NCBI GenBank assembly: GCA_030760725.1
Contig: JASWHV010000012.1
Coordinates: 35,929,652-35,993,651, forward strand
DNA length: 64,000 nucleotides
Source: Neostapfia colusana
Lineage: Eukaryota; Streptophyta; Magnoliopsida; Poales; Poaceae
Reading direction: 5' to 3'
Part shown: positions 43,189 through 56,083 of the stretch, one piece after another
Numbering within the stretch: the first letter of the stretch is position 1
Layout: each line of letters starts with the position of its first letter
Made by a program: the position numbers and the translations under genes
Notes under the pieces: model-generated
Told to the model about the DNA's origin: nothing
The model's input: only the letters and a program-made list of their open reading frames with translations
The model's database searches: none

Positions 43189-44703
43189 ACGTAAAGCATT
43201 GTTCAATATAGAAATTTCATTCATAGCATCTTGTAGTTTCTTATCAAGATCATCGCAAGTAGAACAATGCAAATCAATTGTAGAACAATAAGCATCTTTC
43301 AAGTTTATATCATTAAGTGCAGCAAGCTTTTTGTTCTTTTCGATTTCAAGTTCAAGTTTATCAAGTGTGGAGGTGTGTGCACTTCTTAGAGAGGACAATT
43401 GTTCATATATTAAATCACATGAGGAACAAGAATCATCACTAGGAATCAAGGATTTTAAACGATTAATTTCAGATTCTAGTGACTCAATTTTAACCGCATT
43501 GTCCCTAAGCTTTTTGTCCTTTTTCTTAACAATAATAGTGGCACGAGAAATAGCATCACACATTTCTTCGCAAGTAGGACATACCTCTTCGTTGTCACTG
43601 TTGTGTTCTGCATCCTCCATACTTGTTTTTGATTTGCCCGCCATGAAGCACAAGTTTGCCAGTTCGTCTTCATCACTTCCAATGTCTACATCACTCGAGC
43701 CAAGTTCTTGAAGTGCGGTGATGAAACAGTTTATCAGTTTGCGTCCTGTAAAACCCTTCTTTTTCTTGTTTGTGTTGCCAAAAGAGGACTTGACTTTATT
43801 CTGCTTTTCATCACGGTTAGAAGGACCTGAAAGGTTAGAGCAATCTGTACGAAAGTGTCCTGTCTTACCACATTCAAAGCATCGTTGAGGTCCGGAGCTT
43901 CCTCTCCTTCTAGTTCTCACATTTTTGCAATGCTTTTGAGAACCTAATAGAAAGAAGTACTAGCTCCTCCTCTGGAAACTCCTCAATCTGTTCCAGGGTT
44001 AGTGAAGACAGCAAAGCAAGTGTATTGCTAGATGATTGGCCGGAGCTAGGCATATCACGTTGTGAGACAAATGCAATAGTCTTATTTGGGTTCTTACGTG
44101 ATATTATGTCAATTTCATAAGTTTTTAGCTTAGAATAAAGCACATCTAATGTAAGAGTACTCATGACAGTGGATTCACGTATGGATGTTACTTTCATCTC
44201 CCAAATTGACATGTCTAATGCACTTAGTAATTGCCTATCCTTTTTAGCATCTGAAAAATTAACATTGACGCTACGCAAGTTGCTAAGAATTTTATTAAAG
44301 CGAGCAAAGAGGTCATCAATGGACTCACCGGGTTGCATCTCAAAGCGCATGTATTCTTTCTTGAACATATCCTGTCTTACCTCCTTGATCGTGTTGGATC
44401 CTTCGTGGTAGTCACAAAGTGCTCTCCGCACATCGTACGCCGATCGGAGGTGTGCAACACGTTCGAAGTCGCTCTGAGTTAGTCCTTGTATGATCAAGTT
44501 CCGAGCCTTGTTGTTGTTGTCGATATCTCTCATGTTTGTAGCCGTGACTTGATCATTTGAACGCACATCGTATGGCTGTAAGGCTTGTACACCTTTTCCC
44601 ATATTGCAAAGCCTTGCGCCTGGATGAAAGCTTCCATGCGTGCCTTCCAAACCTGAAAATCAATACCACTAAACACACAAGGTTTGGCGGAGTATTTCTC
44701 CAT
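43189..44703 (-). pseudogene. gag: S2 Gag, N-terminal part (unit 1)
   Basis: The start ATG is at 44703 (MEKYSA), 44 bases from the PBS. An 8-base insertion near 44571-44580 relative to unit 2 shifts the frame soon after the start. The gag domain follows (LIIQGLTQSDFERVAHLRSA ... FEMQPGESIDDLFARFNKIL). A frameshift shared with unit 2 lies at about 43915, then the zinc knuckle CFECGKTGHFRTDC and acidic, coiled-coil-like sequence (ESLESEINRLKSLI ... KLELEIEKNKKLAAL). It ends where Gypsy B inserted. Confidence 0.88.
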
Positions 44704-44746
44704 GATGATTAGTCAAAACACGTGCAAATCACAAAGATTAGAGCAA

Positions 44747-44763
44747 CCTGGCTCTGATACCCA
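44747..44763 (-). promoter_or_regulatory. S2 primer-binding site (unit 1)
   Basis: The minus strand reads TGGGTATCAGAGCCAGG, initiator tRNA-Met complement with one extra G near its start. The second copy is at 50814-50830. Confidence 0.85.
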
Positions 44764-44764
44764 T

Positions 44765-46477
44765 TGTAGGATCAAAGTACACGTGTAAAGCTACCAGAGG
44801 GGGGTGAATGGTAGATATAAACTTTTCAGAGGAAGAAACAAAACACCCCTCAGCAGAAAACCGATCTGTTAAAGAAACCGTGTATGTGACTAATCTAAAC
44901 GTGTTCAACTGTGAAAAAACTAGTATAGATTGTATAGAATCAAGTCACGAAGACTTCACAACAAGAATCATGAAAATCCGTTGAGAGAAACTCAAGTTAC
45001 GATCGAAAGATCGAACAAAGGTCAATATGTCCTACGCGAGAAAAACAGTTTTGGAATACTGCAAAGAAACTCGTATAGATAAGAAACCACAAATTCAATG
45101 ACTGTGAAATTTTTACAGATGATAGATAATCAAGTTGTGAAGACAACCCAAAAAGAATCATATCAATTGGATCTGTAAAACTCGAGTTATGATAAAACCA
45201 CCGAAGCAAGGTATTGCTGAACAGAAACTCGACGAGAAAAACTTGTCTGAAACAAGTCGGACGAACAAGGCACAAAAGTTCCTTTAGAATACGCATTTTA
45301 TTTATCAAAACAAAATAGGAACAGCCCCAAAGTCGTGCACACACGAGCCTTGACCTCCCTTGCTTATATAACCAGCCCTAAGGCCAACCCAATTCAAACT
45401 AGGACTCCTACTCCTACTTGGATTCAAACTCTAACTTTCCAATACTGCTCAAGACTCTTCTACACGCAGATAGAAGCAATCTTAAGACTTCCAAACACCT
45501 TAGTAACGTCCCAAACATGCCTAAAACAACTCAAATCGTGACCCACACGAAATCCTATCATAATCAACTCAAAACTTTCCATATTTGAGTCAAACACGAC
45601 TCAGCTGCAGCCTGAATCCATAACCTAGTCGATTGAACCTTTCCGACCAATTCTTTACGTCCACATCTCTTCATCACGCCTTGGAACCACGCAGCCATGT
45701 CTATGCACTCCTTGCACACGTGCAAATATCTTCCAACGACGTCCAAGATACCTTCAAATGCATTGTTCTTGATTCAAACATAATGCGCAACCTCCCGATC
45801 AACTCAACCACAATTCCTCCCGAACTTGGTTGTTGAACCTCATCTTCTCCCTAAGACTAGTTCAATGGATCCCGTCACCAACCATGTCTTGAACTCAAGC
45901 AACACCTGCACATGAATAAACAACCAATACTTTCGAGCACAAGTCCTCGGCTTGACTCTCGTTAGTTCCAAAACTACGACATCTTACGTGAGCACCTCAC
46001 ATAAGCATGTTGTAAACCATAGCAAAATGATATCAGCCATAACCACCAAAACACACCAAAAACATAGAAAAATAATACTAAGCAAACTTTCCATAAGATT
46101 AAAGCAAGTTCAAAACATTGCAAGTTAAAAGCAGAACCATTGCAATCAAGCTCTGAACCTTACCAAAGCTAACCAGACCTTGAACCGGAGTTTACCAAAC
46201 CTAGTCAGACCTAGCGCCGGAGCTTACTAAAGCTTAGTCAGACCTAGCACGGAACTTACCAAAGCTAGTCGTACCTAGCACCGGAGCTAGCAAAAACAAG
46301 TAGGACCTAGCCAAAATAAGTCAGACCTAGACAAAGCAAGTCGGACCTTAAGTCGGACCTATCGTCGGACCTTGCTGGAGCTCGGACCTAGAGTCGGACC
46401 TTGTTAAAAACGTGTGTTGGTAGTATTCAAAACTTTTATCGTCAAAACCAATGTATTCAGCACACATAGGTCTCATA
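44765..46477 (-). repeat. S2 5' LTR (unit 1)
   Basis: TGTAGGATC ... GGTCTCATA (terminal CACA mutated to CATA), 1713 bases, TATA box at 45364-45371. Followed by GTTTC and LTR D sequence exactly as at 52543. Confidence 0.92.
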
Positions 46478-47233
46478 GTTTCAAACAAGACTCTAATGCA
46501 AGAAATAAGTGGGTGCTCAAAGTAAGTTCTCAAAACAGTAAAAATTTACAAAACGGGTTAATCCAAACCGGAGCTTGCCTTGCTGCTCTTGGTCGTAGGC
46601 TAGCTGCTCTTCCAGAGTGACGAAGTCTAAGACTTCAGGCTCCTCCTCAACCTTAGCGACTACATGAGATAACATGTAATGTATCAATTTAAATGCATTT
46701 GAATTGAACTTAAACTTGTGAAGACTATAAGTCTTACTAGACAGGCTCAATGACTCTGAAATTTTTTACTGTGGTTTGGTTACAACCTAAACAGAGACTT
46801 AGCCAAGTTTTATTTGCAGCAAAGCTCATTTGAGCTCTCCACAAATACTTATGTACTTGACCTTAATTGGAGCTCCTAGGTTGTTCTATGGATTTTCATG
46901 GAGCAAGCCATGCCTTTGTGGAAACTAGATTTTCAGAGGGTTCTAATGGAGCTAGTTTCACTTAATTTGAAGGTTCCCAACTAAAGATATGAGCTAAACA
47001 ATTTCAGAGAAATTCTGAAAATGTTTCTGGACATTTTCTATTTTCTCTGGAACAGTTATATTAATCACACCATTAGGTGGCTCAAATGGATCTCAAATTT
47101 TTATGGTAGCTCAGGGATATTTTGGTGAACACCCCAGCAAAATGTCAGAATTTTCCTCCAAAGGGTTCTCCAGTTAAAATTCTAAACAATTTAAACTTTG
47201 AAGAATTAATTCTGGAGAAATAAGGATATTCAT
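46478..47233 (-). repeat. Duplicated fragment of LTR D
   Basis: Matches 52543-53306 including block X (46579-46659, coding VEEEPEVLDFVTLEEQLAYD). It ends abruptly at the duplication junction, where plus-strand Gypsy B LTR sequence begins. Confidence 0.88.
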
Positions 47234-49257
47234 TTGGTGTTGATTTGATCAGGGCAATTATCATTTGAAGATGCTGTATTCACTTAAATACAGAAACATT
47301 TTCAGAGATTTTCCAAAACATGGAAATTTAGTTCTGGACAAATCTTAGCTCCAAAAATGCTAGGAAAACTCATACAAACTCTATGAGCTATAATTGAAAT
47401 TGTAGTTCACTAAGTTAGGCATGAACATGGGTGTTATTTCAGAATTAATTCTTCTTTGCTTAATTGCTCAGAAAATTAATCTGAACAAACCACTCAATCA
47501 AAAGTGCTAATTTTTGGTCCAGAGGGTTTTCTTGTGACAAGGAACTCACACAAAAATTCTCAGCTCCATTGGAGCTCTGGATCACCCCTGTTCTGGTTAA
47601 CCACTTGAGGTGATCAATATGAAAGAGGGAAAACCACTTAGCACTTAATTATGTGCTTAGGTCCAAACCCAAACCACTAGCCCCAGTTTCATTTTAAATT
47701 CTTAAAACAGAGCTCCAGTTTTTGAAAACTTGTTAGTATAACTTGTAGCAGAATCTTTACAATTAAAATTATGTGCATATTCATTAACGTGTAGTCGCTG
47801 AAGGCGAGGAGACTTCGGAAGTGCTCGACTTCCTCCTTCCGGAAGAAGACCTAACCACTGACCAGCAGCAACAAGGCAAGCCCCGGTTTGCATTAAACTA
47901 TTTTTCAAGTCTTGCTTTATGAACACTTAGTATGAAGTATGGGTGTGCATTAGGTATAGGATGAATGGAACCCCATTTGCATGACCAGAAATTTTTCCAT
48001 AAGAGTGAGGGTAGTGTCTAAAACATTGAGTAGACAGGCTATGATTATTGATTCATAGGACTTCGGTACAAGTCGAGTAGTTGGAATCTACTCGCGAGTT
48101 AGGCTTGCGGCACAAGGGATTGGTTCGAGTGATGTGAGACCACTTTAGAAATGAAAATGAGACTAGGCAGGGGCTAGGGCGCAGCAAGAGGAAGTCTTGT
48201 GTGCGCAGCCCTGTCCGTGTCGATTGAGGACCGATCCATGTGCGGCCCTGCTGAACAAGTATTGAATGTAGCGAAGGCATATCGGATATATGGGCCCCGA
48301 TAAACCGATGTAACCTAAACCTCCGGGCGTCGAGGCATAACGCACCGATTTATAGGTGTAGGCTGAGGGCAGCAAGGTGGAAATCTGCTAACGAGCATAG
48401 AGTGATGCTCCTTGTAGGAAACCTCCTGCTCGTTTCGGTGTGACCGGTTCGATGTTTGGGCTGTTGGGTGAAAGGTTGTCCCATACGACATCGAGTGAGC
48501 GTGCTGTGCAGCTCCACGGGTGGGCGTGCGTGACGTGCTCTTTGGGTTTCCCTGCAGGTGTATATCGAGTCGATTCGCCGTCCCTCGCAGTGATGAGTAC
48601 CGCTTGTTCACTGCGTCGTAACATAGATAATTTATGAAATATGATGATTCAACATTGCTGTTATGATCTAATTGTATTGTTACATGTGTGCCACCAAATA
48701 TTGCTCAGTAAATTTCATATTCATGAACTGTTAACTTGTGGCTAAAAGATGAACTATGGATGAACTGGTAGGCGTGTCCGTTTGCTGAAATCTTACTGTC
48801 CCATGTTCATTGCACACTACATGTAGAGTTTCATGACTAGGTGAGTCGGTTAAGTCTTGTTGAGCCATCGTGCTCATGGTTGCTGCTTAAGTGTTTTTCA
48901 GGTGAGGAGCCACCCACGGACTCGGGTTACGAGTCCACCGGCGAGGGTTACCCTCGGTCGGGGACCACGGCTTAGTGGGAGCCGTACACGCCTCGCTGAG
49001 CTGAGGAGTGCAGCTAGTGTGGGTTGCCCTAGGGCTGGGCAGCCGACTTTTGCTAGATAGGCGGACGTGAGTTGTATAATTTAGACTACTGCTGTGTAAT
49101 ATAACAATAGTTTGTAACTGAAGATTGTACCTGTTTGTACAGCTCAGTTGGGTTTTCCCATGTAATATATTGTGTCCTTATGACGTGTGCTATCGGGTGT
49201 CGCATCGTGCGGCACCACCCTCTGTGATCCTGGATGAGCGGACCCCGGTCCGCCACA
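47234..49257 (+). repeat. Gypsy B LTR end (unit 2 copy)
   Basis: Matches 41170-43188 and the second half of the 5' LTR (27853-29876). Block X is 47795-47875 (GCAAGC donor) and block Y starts at 48902 with the same early TAG as unit 1. Confidence 0.9.
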
Positions 49258-50770
49258 ACATAAAGCATTGTTCAATATAGAAAATTCTTTCATAGCATCT
49301 TGTAGTTTCTTATCAAGATCATCGCAAGTAGAACAATGCAAATCAATTGTAGAAAAATAAGCATCTTTCAAGTTTTTATCATTAAGTGCAGCAAGCTTTT
49401 TGTTCTTTTCGATTTCAAGTTCAAGTTTATCAAGTGTGTAGGTGTGTGCACTTCTTAGAGAGGACAATTGTTCATATATTAAATCACATGAGGAACAAGA
49501 ATCATCACTAGGAATAAAGGATTTTAAATGATTAATTTCAGATTCTAGTGACTCAATTTTAACAGCATTGTCCCTAAGCTTTTTGTCCTTTTTCTTAACA
49601 ATAATAGTGGCACGAGAAATAGCATCACACATTTCTTCGCAAGTAGGACATACCTCTTCGTTGTCACTGTCGTGTTCTGCATCCTCCATACTTGTTTTTG
49701 ATTTGCCCGCCATGAAGCACAAGTTTGCCAAATCATCTTCATCTTCATCACTTCCAATGTCTACATCACTCGAGCCAAGTTCTTGAAGTGCGGTGATGAA
49801 ACTGTTTATCAGTTTGCATCCTGTAAAACACTTCTTTTTCTTGTTTGTGTTGCCAAAAGAGGACTTGACTTTATTCTGCTTTTCATCACGGTTAGAAGGA
49901 CCTGAAAGGTTAGAGCAATCTGTATGAAAGTGTCCTGTCTTACCACATTCAAAGCATCGTTGAGGTCCGGAGCTTCCTCTCCTTCTAGTTCTCACATTTT
50001 TGCAATGCTTTTGAGAACCTAGTAGAAAGAAGTACTAGCTCCTCCTCTGGAAACTCCTCAATCTGTTCTAGGGTTAGTGAAGACAGCAAAGCAAGTGTAT
50101 TTCTAGATGATTGGCCGGAGCCAGGCATATCACGTTGTGAGACAAATGCAATAGTCTTATTTGGGTTCTTACGTGATATAATGTCAATTTCATGAGTTTT
50201 TAGCTTAGAATAAATCACATCTAATGTAAGAGTACTCATAACAGTGGATTCACGTATGGATGTTATTTTCCTCTCCCAAATTGACATGTCTAATGCACTT
50301 AGTAATTGCCTAGCATTTTCAGCATCTGAAAAATTAACATTGACGCTACGCAAGTTGCTGAGAATTTTATTAAAGCGAGCAAAGAGGTCATCAATGGACT
50401 CACCGGGTTGCATCTCAAAGCGCATGTATTCTTTCTTGAACATATCCTGTCTTACCTCCTTGATGATGTTGGATCCTTCGTGGTAGTCACAAAGTGCTCT
50501 CCACACATCATACGCCGATCGGAGGTGTGCAACACGGTTGAAGTCGCTCTGAGTTAGTCCTTGTATGATCAAGTTCCGAGCCTTGTTGTTGTTGTCGACA
50601 TCTCTCATGTTTGTAGCCGTGACTTGATCATTTGAAGGCACATCGTAAGGCTTGTACACCTTTTCCCATATTGCAAAGCCTTGCGCCTGGATGAAAGCTT
50701 CCATGCGTGCCTTCCAAACCTGAAAATCAATACCACTAAACACACAAGGATTGGCGGAGTATTTCTCCAT
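49258..50770 (-). pseudogene. gag: S2 Gag, N-terminal part (unit 2)
   Basis: From ATG 50770 (MEKYSANPCVFSGIDFQVWK) the frame is open for 261 codons through the Copia gag domain to 49985. A phase change shared with unit 1 then leads to the zinc knuckle CFECGKTGHFHTDC and the acidic coiled-coil-like part (49258-49995). It is the better preserved copy, lacking the 8-base insertion. It is not followed by the rest of S2, because it is joined to the Gypsy B LTR end. Confidence 0.9.
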
Positions 50771-50831
50771 GATGATTAGTCAAAACACGTGCAAATCACA
50801 AAGATTAGAGCAACCTGGCTCTGATACCCAT

Positions 50832-52542
50832 TGTAGGATCAAAGTACACGTGTAAAGCTACCAGAGGGGGGTGAATGGTAGATATAAACTTTTTAGAGGA
50901 AGCAACAAAACACCCCTCAGTAGAAAACCGATCTGTTAAAACAACCGTCTGTGCGACTAATCTAAATGTGTTCAACTGTGACAAAACTAGTATAGATTGT
51001 ATAGAATCAAGTCACGAAGACGTCACAACAAGAATCATGAAAATCCGTTGAGAGAAACTCAAGTTACGATCGAAAGATCGAACAAAGGTCAATCTGTACT
51101 ACGCGAGAAAAACAGTTCTGCAATACTGCAAAGAAACTCGTGTAGATAAGAAACCACAAATTCAATGACCGTTAAATTTTCACAGATGATAGATAATCAA
51201 GTTGTGAAGACAACCCAAAAATAATCATATCAATTGGATCTGTAAAACTCGAGTTATGATAAAACCACCGAAACAAGGTAGTGCTGAACAGAAACTCGAC
51301 GAGAAAAACTTGTCTGAAAAAAGTCGGACGAACAAGGCACAAAAGTTCCTTTAGAATACGAATTTTATTTATCAAAACACAAGACGAACAGCCCCAAAGT
51401 CGTGCACACACGAGCCTTGGCCTCCCTTGCTTATATAACCAGCCGTAAGGCCAACCCAATTCAAACTAGGACTCCTCCTACATGGATTCAAACAGTAACT
51501 TTCCAATACTGCTCAACACTCTTCTACACGCAGATAGAAGCAATCTTAAGACTTCCAAACACCTTAGTAATGTCCCAAACGTTCCTAAAACAACTCAAAT
51601 TCGTGACCCACAAGAAATCCTATCATAATCAACTCAAAACTTTCCATATTTGAGTCAAACACGACTCAGCTGCAGCCTGAGTCCATAACCTAGTCGGTTG
51701 AACCTTTCTGACCAATTATTTATGTCCACATCTCTTCATCACGCCTTGGAACCACGCAGCCACATCAATGCACTCCTTGCACACGTGCAAATATCTTCCA
51801 ACGACATCCAAGATACCTTCATATGCATTGTTCTTGATTCAAACATACTGCGCAACCTCCCGATCAACTCAACCACAATTCCTCTCGAACATGGTTGTTG
51901 AACCTCATCTTCTCCCTAAGACTAGTTCAATGGATCCCGTCACCAGCCATGTCTTGAACTCAAGCAACATCTGCACATGAATAAATAACCAATACTTCCG
52001 AGCACAAGTCCTCGACTTGACTCTCGTTAGTTCCGAAACTACGACATCTTACGTGAGCACCTCACATAAGCATTTTGTAAACCATAGCAAAATGATATCA
52101 GCCATAACCACCAAAACACACCAAAAACTTAGTAAAGTAATACTAATCAAACTTTCCATAAGAGTAAAGCAAGTTCAAAACATTGCAAGTTAAAAGCAGA
52201 ACCATTGCAATCAAGCTCTGAACCTTACCAAAGCTAACCAGACCTTGAACCGGAGCTTACCAAACCTAGTCGGACCTAGCGCCGGAGCTTACTAAACCTT
52301 AGTCGGACCTAGCACGGAACTTGCCAAAGCTAGTCGTTCCTAGCACCGGAGCTAGCAAAAACAATTCGCACCTAGCCAAAATAAGTCAGACCTAGACAAA
52401 GCAAGTCGGACCTTACGTCGGACCTATCGTCGGAACTTGCTGGAGCTCGGACCTAGAGTCGGACCTTGTTAAAAAGATGTTTTGGTAGTATTCAAAACTT
52501 TTATCGTCAAAGCCAACGTATTCAGCACACATAGGTCTCACA
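50832..52542 (-). repeat. S2 5' LTR (unit 2), outer boundary of S2
   Basis: TGTAGGATC ... GGTCTCACA, 1711 bases, TATA box at 51431-51438. Followed by target duplication GTTTC (52543-52547), matching 19220-19224. Confidence 0.92.
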
Positions 52543-55160
52543 GTTTCAAACAAGACTCTAATGCAAGAAATAAGTGGGTGCTCAAAGTAAGTTCTCAAAA
52601 CAGTAAAATTTGCAAAACGGATTAATGCAAACCGGAGCTTGCCTTGCTGCTCTTGATCGTAGGCTAGCTGCTCTTCCGGAGTGACGAATTCTAAGACTTC
52701 AGGCTCCTCCTCAACCTTAGCGACTACATGAGATAACATGTAATGTATCAATTTAAATGCATTTGAATTGAACTTAAACTTGTGAAGACTATAAGTCTTA
52801 CTAGACAGGCTCAATGATTCTGAATTTTTTTACTGTGGTTTGGTTACAACCTAAACAGAGACTTAGCCAAGTTTTATTTGCAGCAAAGCTCATTTGAGCT
52901 CTCCACAAATACTTATGTACTTGACCTTAATTGGAGCTCCTAGGGTGTTCTAGGGATTTTCATGGAGCAAGCCATGCCTTTGTGAAAACTAGATTTTCAG
53001 AGGGTTCTAATGGAGCTAGTTTCACTTAATTTGAAGGTTCCCAACTAAAGATATGAGCTAAACAATTTCAGAGAAATTCTGAAAATGTTTCTGGACATTT
53101 TCTATTTTCTCTGGAACAGTTTTATTAATCACACCATTAGGTGGACCAAAATGGCTCAAATGGATCTCAATTTTTATGGTAGCTCAGGGATATTTTGGTG
53201 AACACCCCAGAAAAATGTCAGAATTTTCCTCCAAAGGGTTCTCCAGTTAAAATTCTAAACAATTTAAACTTTGAAGAATTAATTCTGTAGAAATAAGGAT
53301 CTTCATAGAGTGAAACTTGATCTGTTGGAAAGTACTCAGAGAGCTGGATCCAACAAAATTTGGTTCACTCGATTTGGAGTTTCCTAGCCAAAGTTATGTG
53401 GGTTTGAAGTTTGAACTAAAACTGAAAATCGAAGAAAAGTTTAAACTTCTGCCTGTGGGTCCCACACACAGTGCTTCGTCTTCCTCCTCGCGCCAAATAC
53501 CCGGCGGCGGCAGTCTCCTGCGAGACTCGCTAGAACCGAGTTCCCGGCCACCTCCTGGCCCGAAACTCGCCACCTCCCCCTTTCCGACCTCCTGAACTCA
53601 GCTGTGGGCTCGCCGGCCACAGGCGATGACCGGAAACCCGCGCGCACCGGTGACAGTACCTGCTAGGGTTTCGGCGAGGTCGGTTTCGCACCACCGTGCA
53701 CCAACTCGATCGTAAATCGCTCGGAGAGCATCAGTGGAGCACGAGGAACATGAACCAAGGCTTTGTGGAAGCTAGAAACGCTGGCAACCATACCCTTGAT
53801 GGTGAGCCGAGGTACTTTGCAACGGCGGCGAGGAAAACGGCCATATCACGGCCGATTTTCAATGGTTTTCCTTGCTTCCTTCTCCAGCATGTGCGCTAGC
53901 ATGTATAGAACCTACTGGACAACTGGCTTGACCAACAATAGTGTGTGGAGTCCGAATTTCAATCGGAGGTGAGATTGGCTCATATGAACTGGCTTTCGGT
54001 AATCTTGGAAATTCTCAACCGATGGTTGATCATATGCCAAACGGCTTTTGGCTACACCATCTACGTGCAGTGATGCACCTTTCTTGTGTAGAGAAGTGGA
54101 TGAGAAGACGGCTGTACCGAGCTGTCCACGAGAGCCCGAATGGCGGCAACGTTCGGTTCGCCGGGAAAAACGCCCGGCTGAGCTCGAGGGTGCCTGCTCA
54201 CTGGACAACACGACGTCTAGGACGTTGCTCACGACCTCACGATGCCGTTTTGCTACTGGGGAGGTTGTGTTCGCGAGCGATCGGCCTGCTCACGAGCGGA
54301 ATCGAGAGGGCGGCTGGTTTTCGGTGGAGCTCGGTGTGAAACTAAACGAACTCGCCGTGGGCTCGGGTGATATTTAACAGGAGCACGGCGGGGAGGGATA
54401 AGGAGTCGGGCAGCAGGTCTACCGCAACGGGAAGCACAGCAGGAGCTGGCGCTGGTCGGCTCCTCGGTGGCACGCTCGGCTGCAACCCGAGAACCGAGTG
54501 TTGAGTCTTCAGTCGGTTGAATTTGCTATGGAGGCTGACATGTGGGTCCCACCTCTCATTTTAACCTCCAAAATTGAATTTTCCCCACTGCTCGAAACAG
54601 TAGAGACCCAATTAACCTTGGTCATTTGAATTATCTACCCCTTGGCCATTTGAATTGGATAGAATTCAAATTGGGGTTTGTTTGAATATAATTTCAGCAC
54701 ATATGCAATTTGAAATTCAAATAAAGTTTGAATTTGCTAAACTTAACTCATGACAAGATCAACTCCAAATGGAGTGAAAATTGGTGTGTGAGCTCACAAA
54801 AATGTGCTGAGTAAGAATATGCCTCCCACTTTTGAATTCATGGGATGGAAACAGTTTGAATTTGAATTTGAGTTCAAACCACCCTCTTTCTATTTATACC
54901 CAAAAATAATTCAAAAAGGTTTTGAATTTGGGTGAAATTTGGCATGGACATTCCTAGCAAGGTGTAGGAGTTTTTCATATGCCCAGCCCCTATATGATGC
55001 ATGTGGGAAATGCCACTTTTGCATTTTTTAAGTTTATTCCCTAATGAGCATGTTGATGGTGTTTACTTGCTCTTCAAATGCATTCATCAAGTTTCTTCAA
55101 ATGAAGTGTGTGTGTGGTGATGAACACCTTGAATGTCTGCCAAAAACTTAGGCCCTTACA
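52543..55160 (-). repeat. Gypsy D 5' LTR, segment 2
   Basis: Continuation of 17918-19224. On the minus strand the LTR begins TGTAAGGGCCTAAG at 55160; a good TATA box GGTATAAATAG lies at 54890-54900, about 260 bases in. A GC-rich block spans about 53450-54530 without a conserved ORF, and block X is 52643-52723 (GC donor). GAGGT (55161-55165) would be one target-duplication copy. Confidence 0.88.
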
Positions 55161-56083
55161 GAGGTGCACAAGAATTTATTAAGTCAAAATTTTCATGCGA
55201 GTCACTCAACAGGGTCAAGAAATTGACAAAGTTCAATGAAAATGCAAAGTGGCATATGCAAGAAGGTTTTCAATAAATTCATCATATGGCCGTGATGGTA
55301 TTTTTATAATCTAATAAGGAGATAGGAAAAAAAATCTTATAATTTCAAAGATTGCAATACCAAAATTTAATTCAAGCATGAAGATCCTAAATTTACTAAT
55401 TTACCATATCACACCAATCAAATACTTAGATGACATATTTTCCTACTCTGATATTAGGTTCAAGAACTTGGTAGTGCAATTGACATGATATGTATGCAAA
55501 TTCATGTTTTTCCCAAAAGAATATATAAAGATAATTGCCAAATTTTAGTTTCCAATTTGGTTGATTTGGATAAATTCAGTTAATGTATAAAGATTCAACT
55601 CAATTATCAGGAATTCATGTAAAAATAGGGATAGGAAATATCGAACCGTGCTCGTGGAGCGAAGTGGGCCTGAGAGGAGCCCTCCCCAGTTCGGCCGAAC
55701 CAGGGGGCCCTCCCTAGTTCGGACGAACCAGAAGGCCCTCCCTGGTTCGGTCGAACCAGAGGATCCTCGTTTGGTCCTCTGCTTCGACGTGTTGGCCTGT
55801 GCCTCTGTTTACAAAGTATTGTTATGTGAAACGTGATTTTCATACGTCGGAAAGTCACGAAAAAAAAGGATATCTCCCCCAAACATGTTTCCTGGAATCT
55901 TTATTATCCAAATATATAAAAAGAAGGGGTACTTTACCTTTATTAGCTAAACTGGTGAGTCCTATTTATTAAAAACAAATCAGGGTGCATACATTATTTA
56001 ATTACAAAATTATGAAGGAAATAAAGAAAACTAAGTAGTAAGCACCGTAGGCCTCTATAGGGAAACTAATCTATAGGGCATTG
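55161..56083 (-). other. 3' region of the Athila-like element, non-coding
   Basis: AT-rich, no ORF. On the minus strand it follows the third ORF, whose stop falls near 56055. A GGGGGAGATA purine tract lies at 55871-55880, a possible PPT, so an LTR probably starts near 55870; its exact edge is not clear. Three palindromes follow at 55689-55756. CATTG at 56079-56083 is the left target duplication of the Ale element. Confidence 0.5.
55689..55756. repeat. Three GTTCGGNCGAAC palindromes at 28-base spacing
   Basis: GTTCGGCCGAAC at 55689, GTTCGGACGAAC at 55717 and GTTCGGTCGAAC at 55745, exactly 28 bases apart, each followed by CAGAGG- or CAGGGG-like sequence. Related palindromes lie at 62301-62330. 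Confidence 0.92.

Larger units (their letters stand above)
41170..47233. repeat. Tandem duplication unit 1 (about 6.06 kb)
   Basis: Contents: end of Gypsy B LTR (41170-43188), S2 gag N-terminal part (43189-44703), PBS, S2 5' LTR (44765-46477), and 756 bases of LTR D (46478-47233). The unit recurs as 47234-53306 in the same order and orientation, offset by 6064-6071 bases at every internal landmark. The unit junction (…AATAAGGAT-T-TTCATTTGGTG) is the same at about 41169 and 47233. Confidence 0.92.
19225..52542 (-). mobile_element. S2: Sirevirus-type Copia element, with nested Gypsy B and internal duplication
   Basis: The 3' LTR is 19225-20943 and the 5' LTR is present twice (44765-46477 and 50832-52542) through a tandem duplication. 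The internal region holds gag, protease, integrase and RT/RNase H on the minus strand, split by Gypsy B at 25732. Flanking target duplications GTTTC (19220-19224 and 52543-52547) match perfectly and lie in LTR D, whose sequence is contiguous once S2 is removed. Protease-integrase-RT order is Copia; the gag type, repeated C-rich PPTs and LTR style fit Sirevirus. Confidence 0.92.
47234..53306. repeat. Tandem duplication unit 2 (about 6.07 kb)
   Basis: Second copy: Gypsy B LTR end (47234-49257), S2 gag (49258-50770), PBS (50814-50830), S2 5' LTR (50832-52542), LTR D (52543-53306), after which LTR D continues uninterrupted. It retains the intact LTR end CCGCCACA and the ACATA target duplication. 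Confidence 0.92.
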
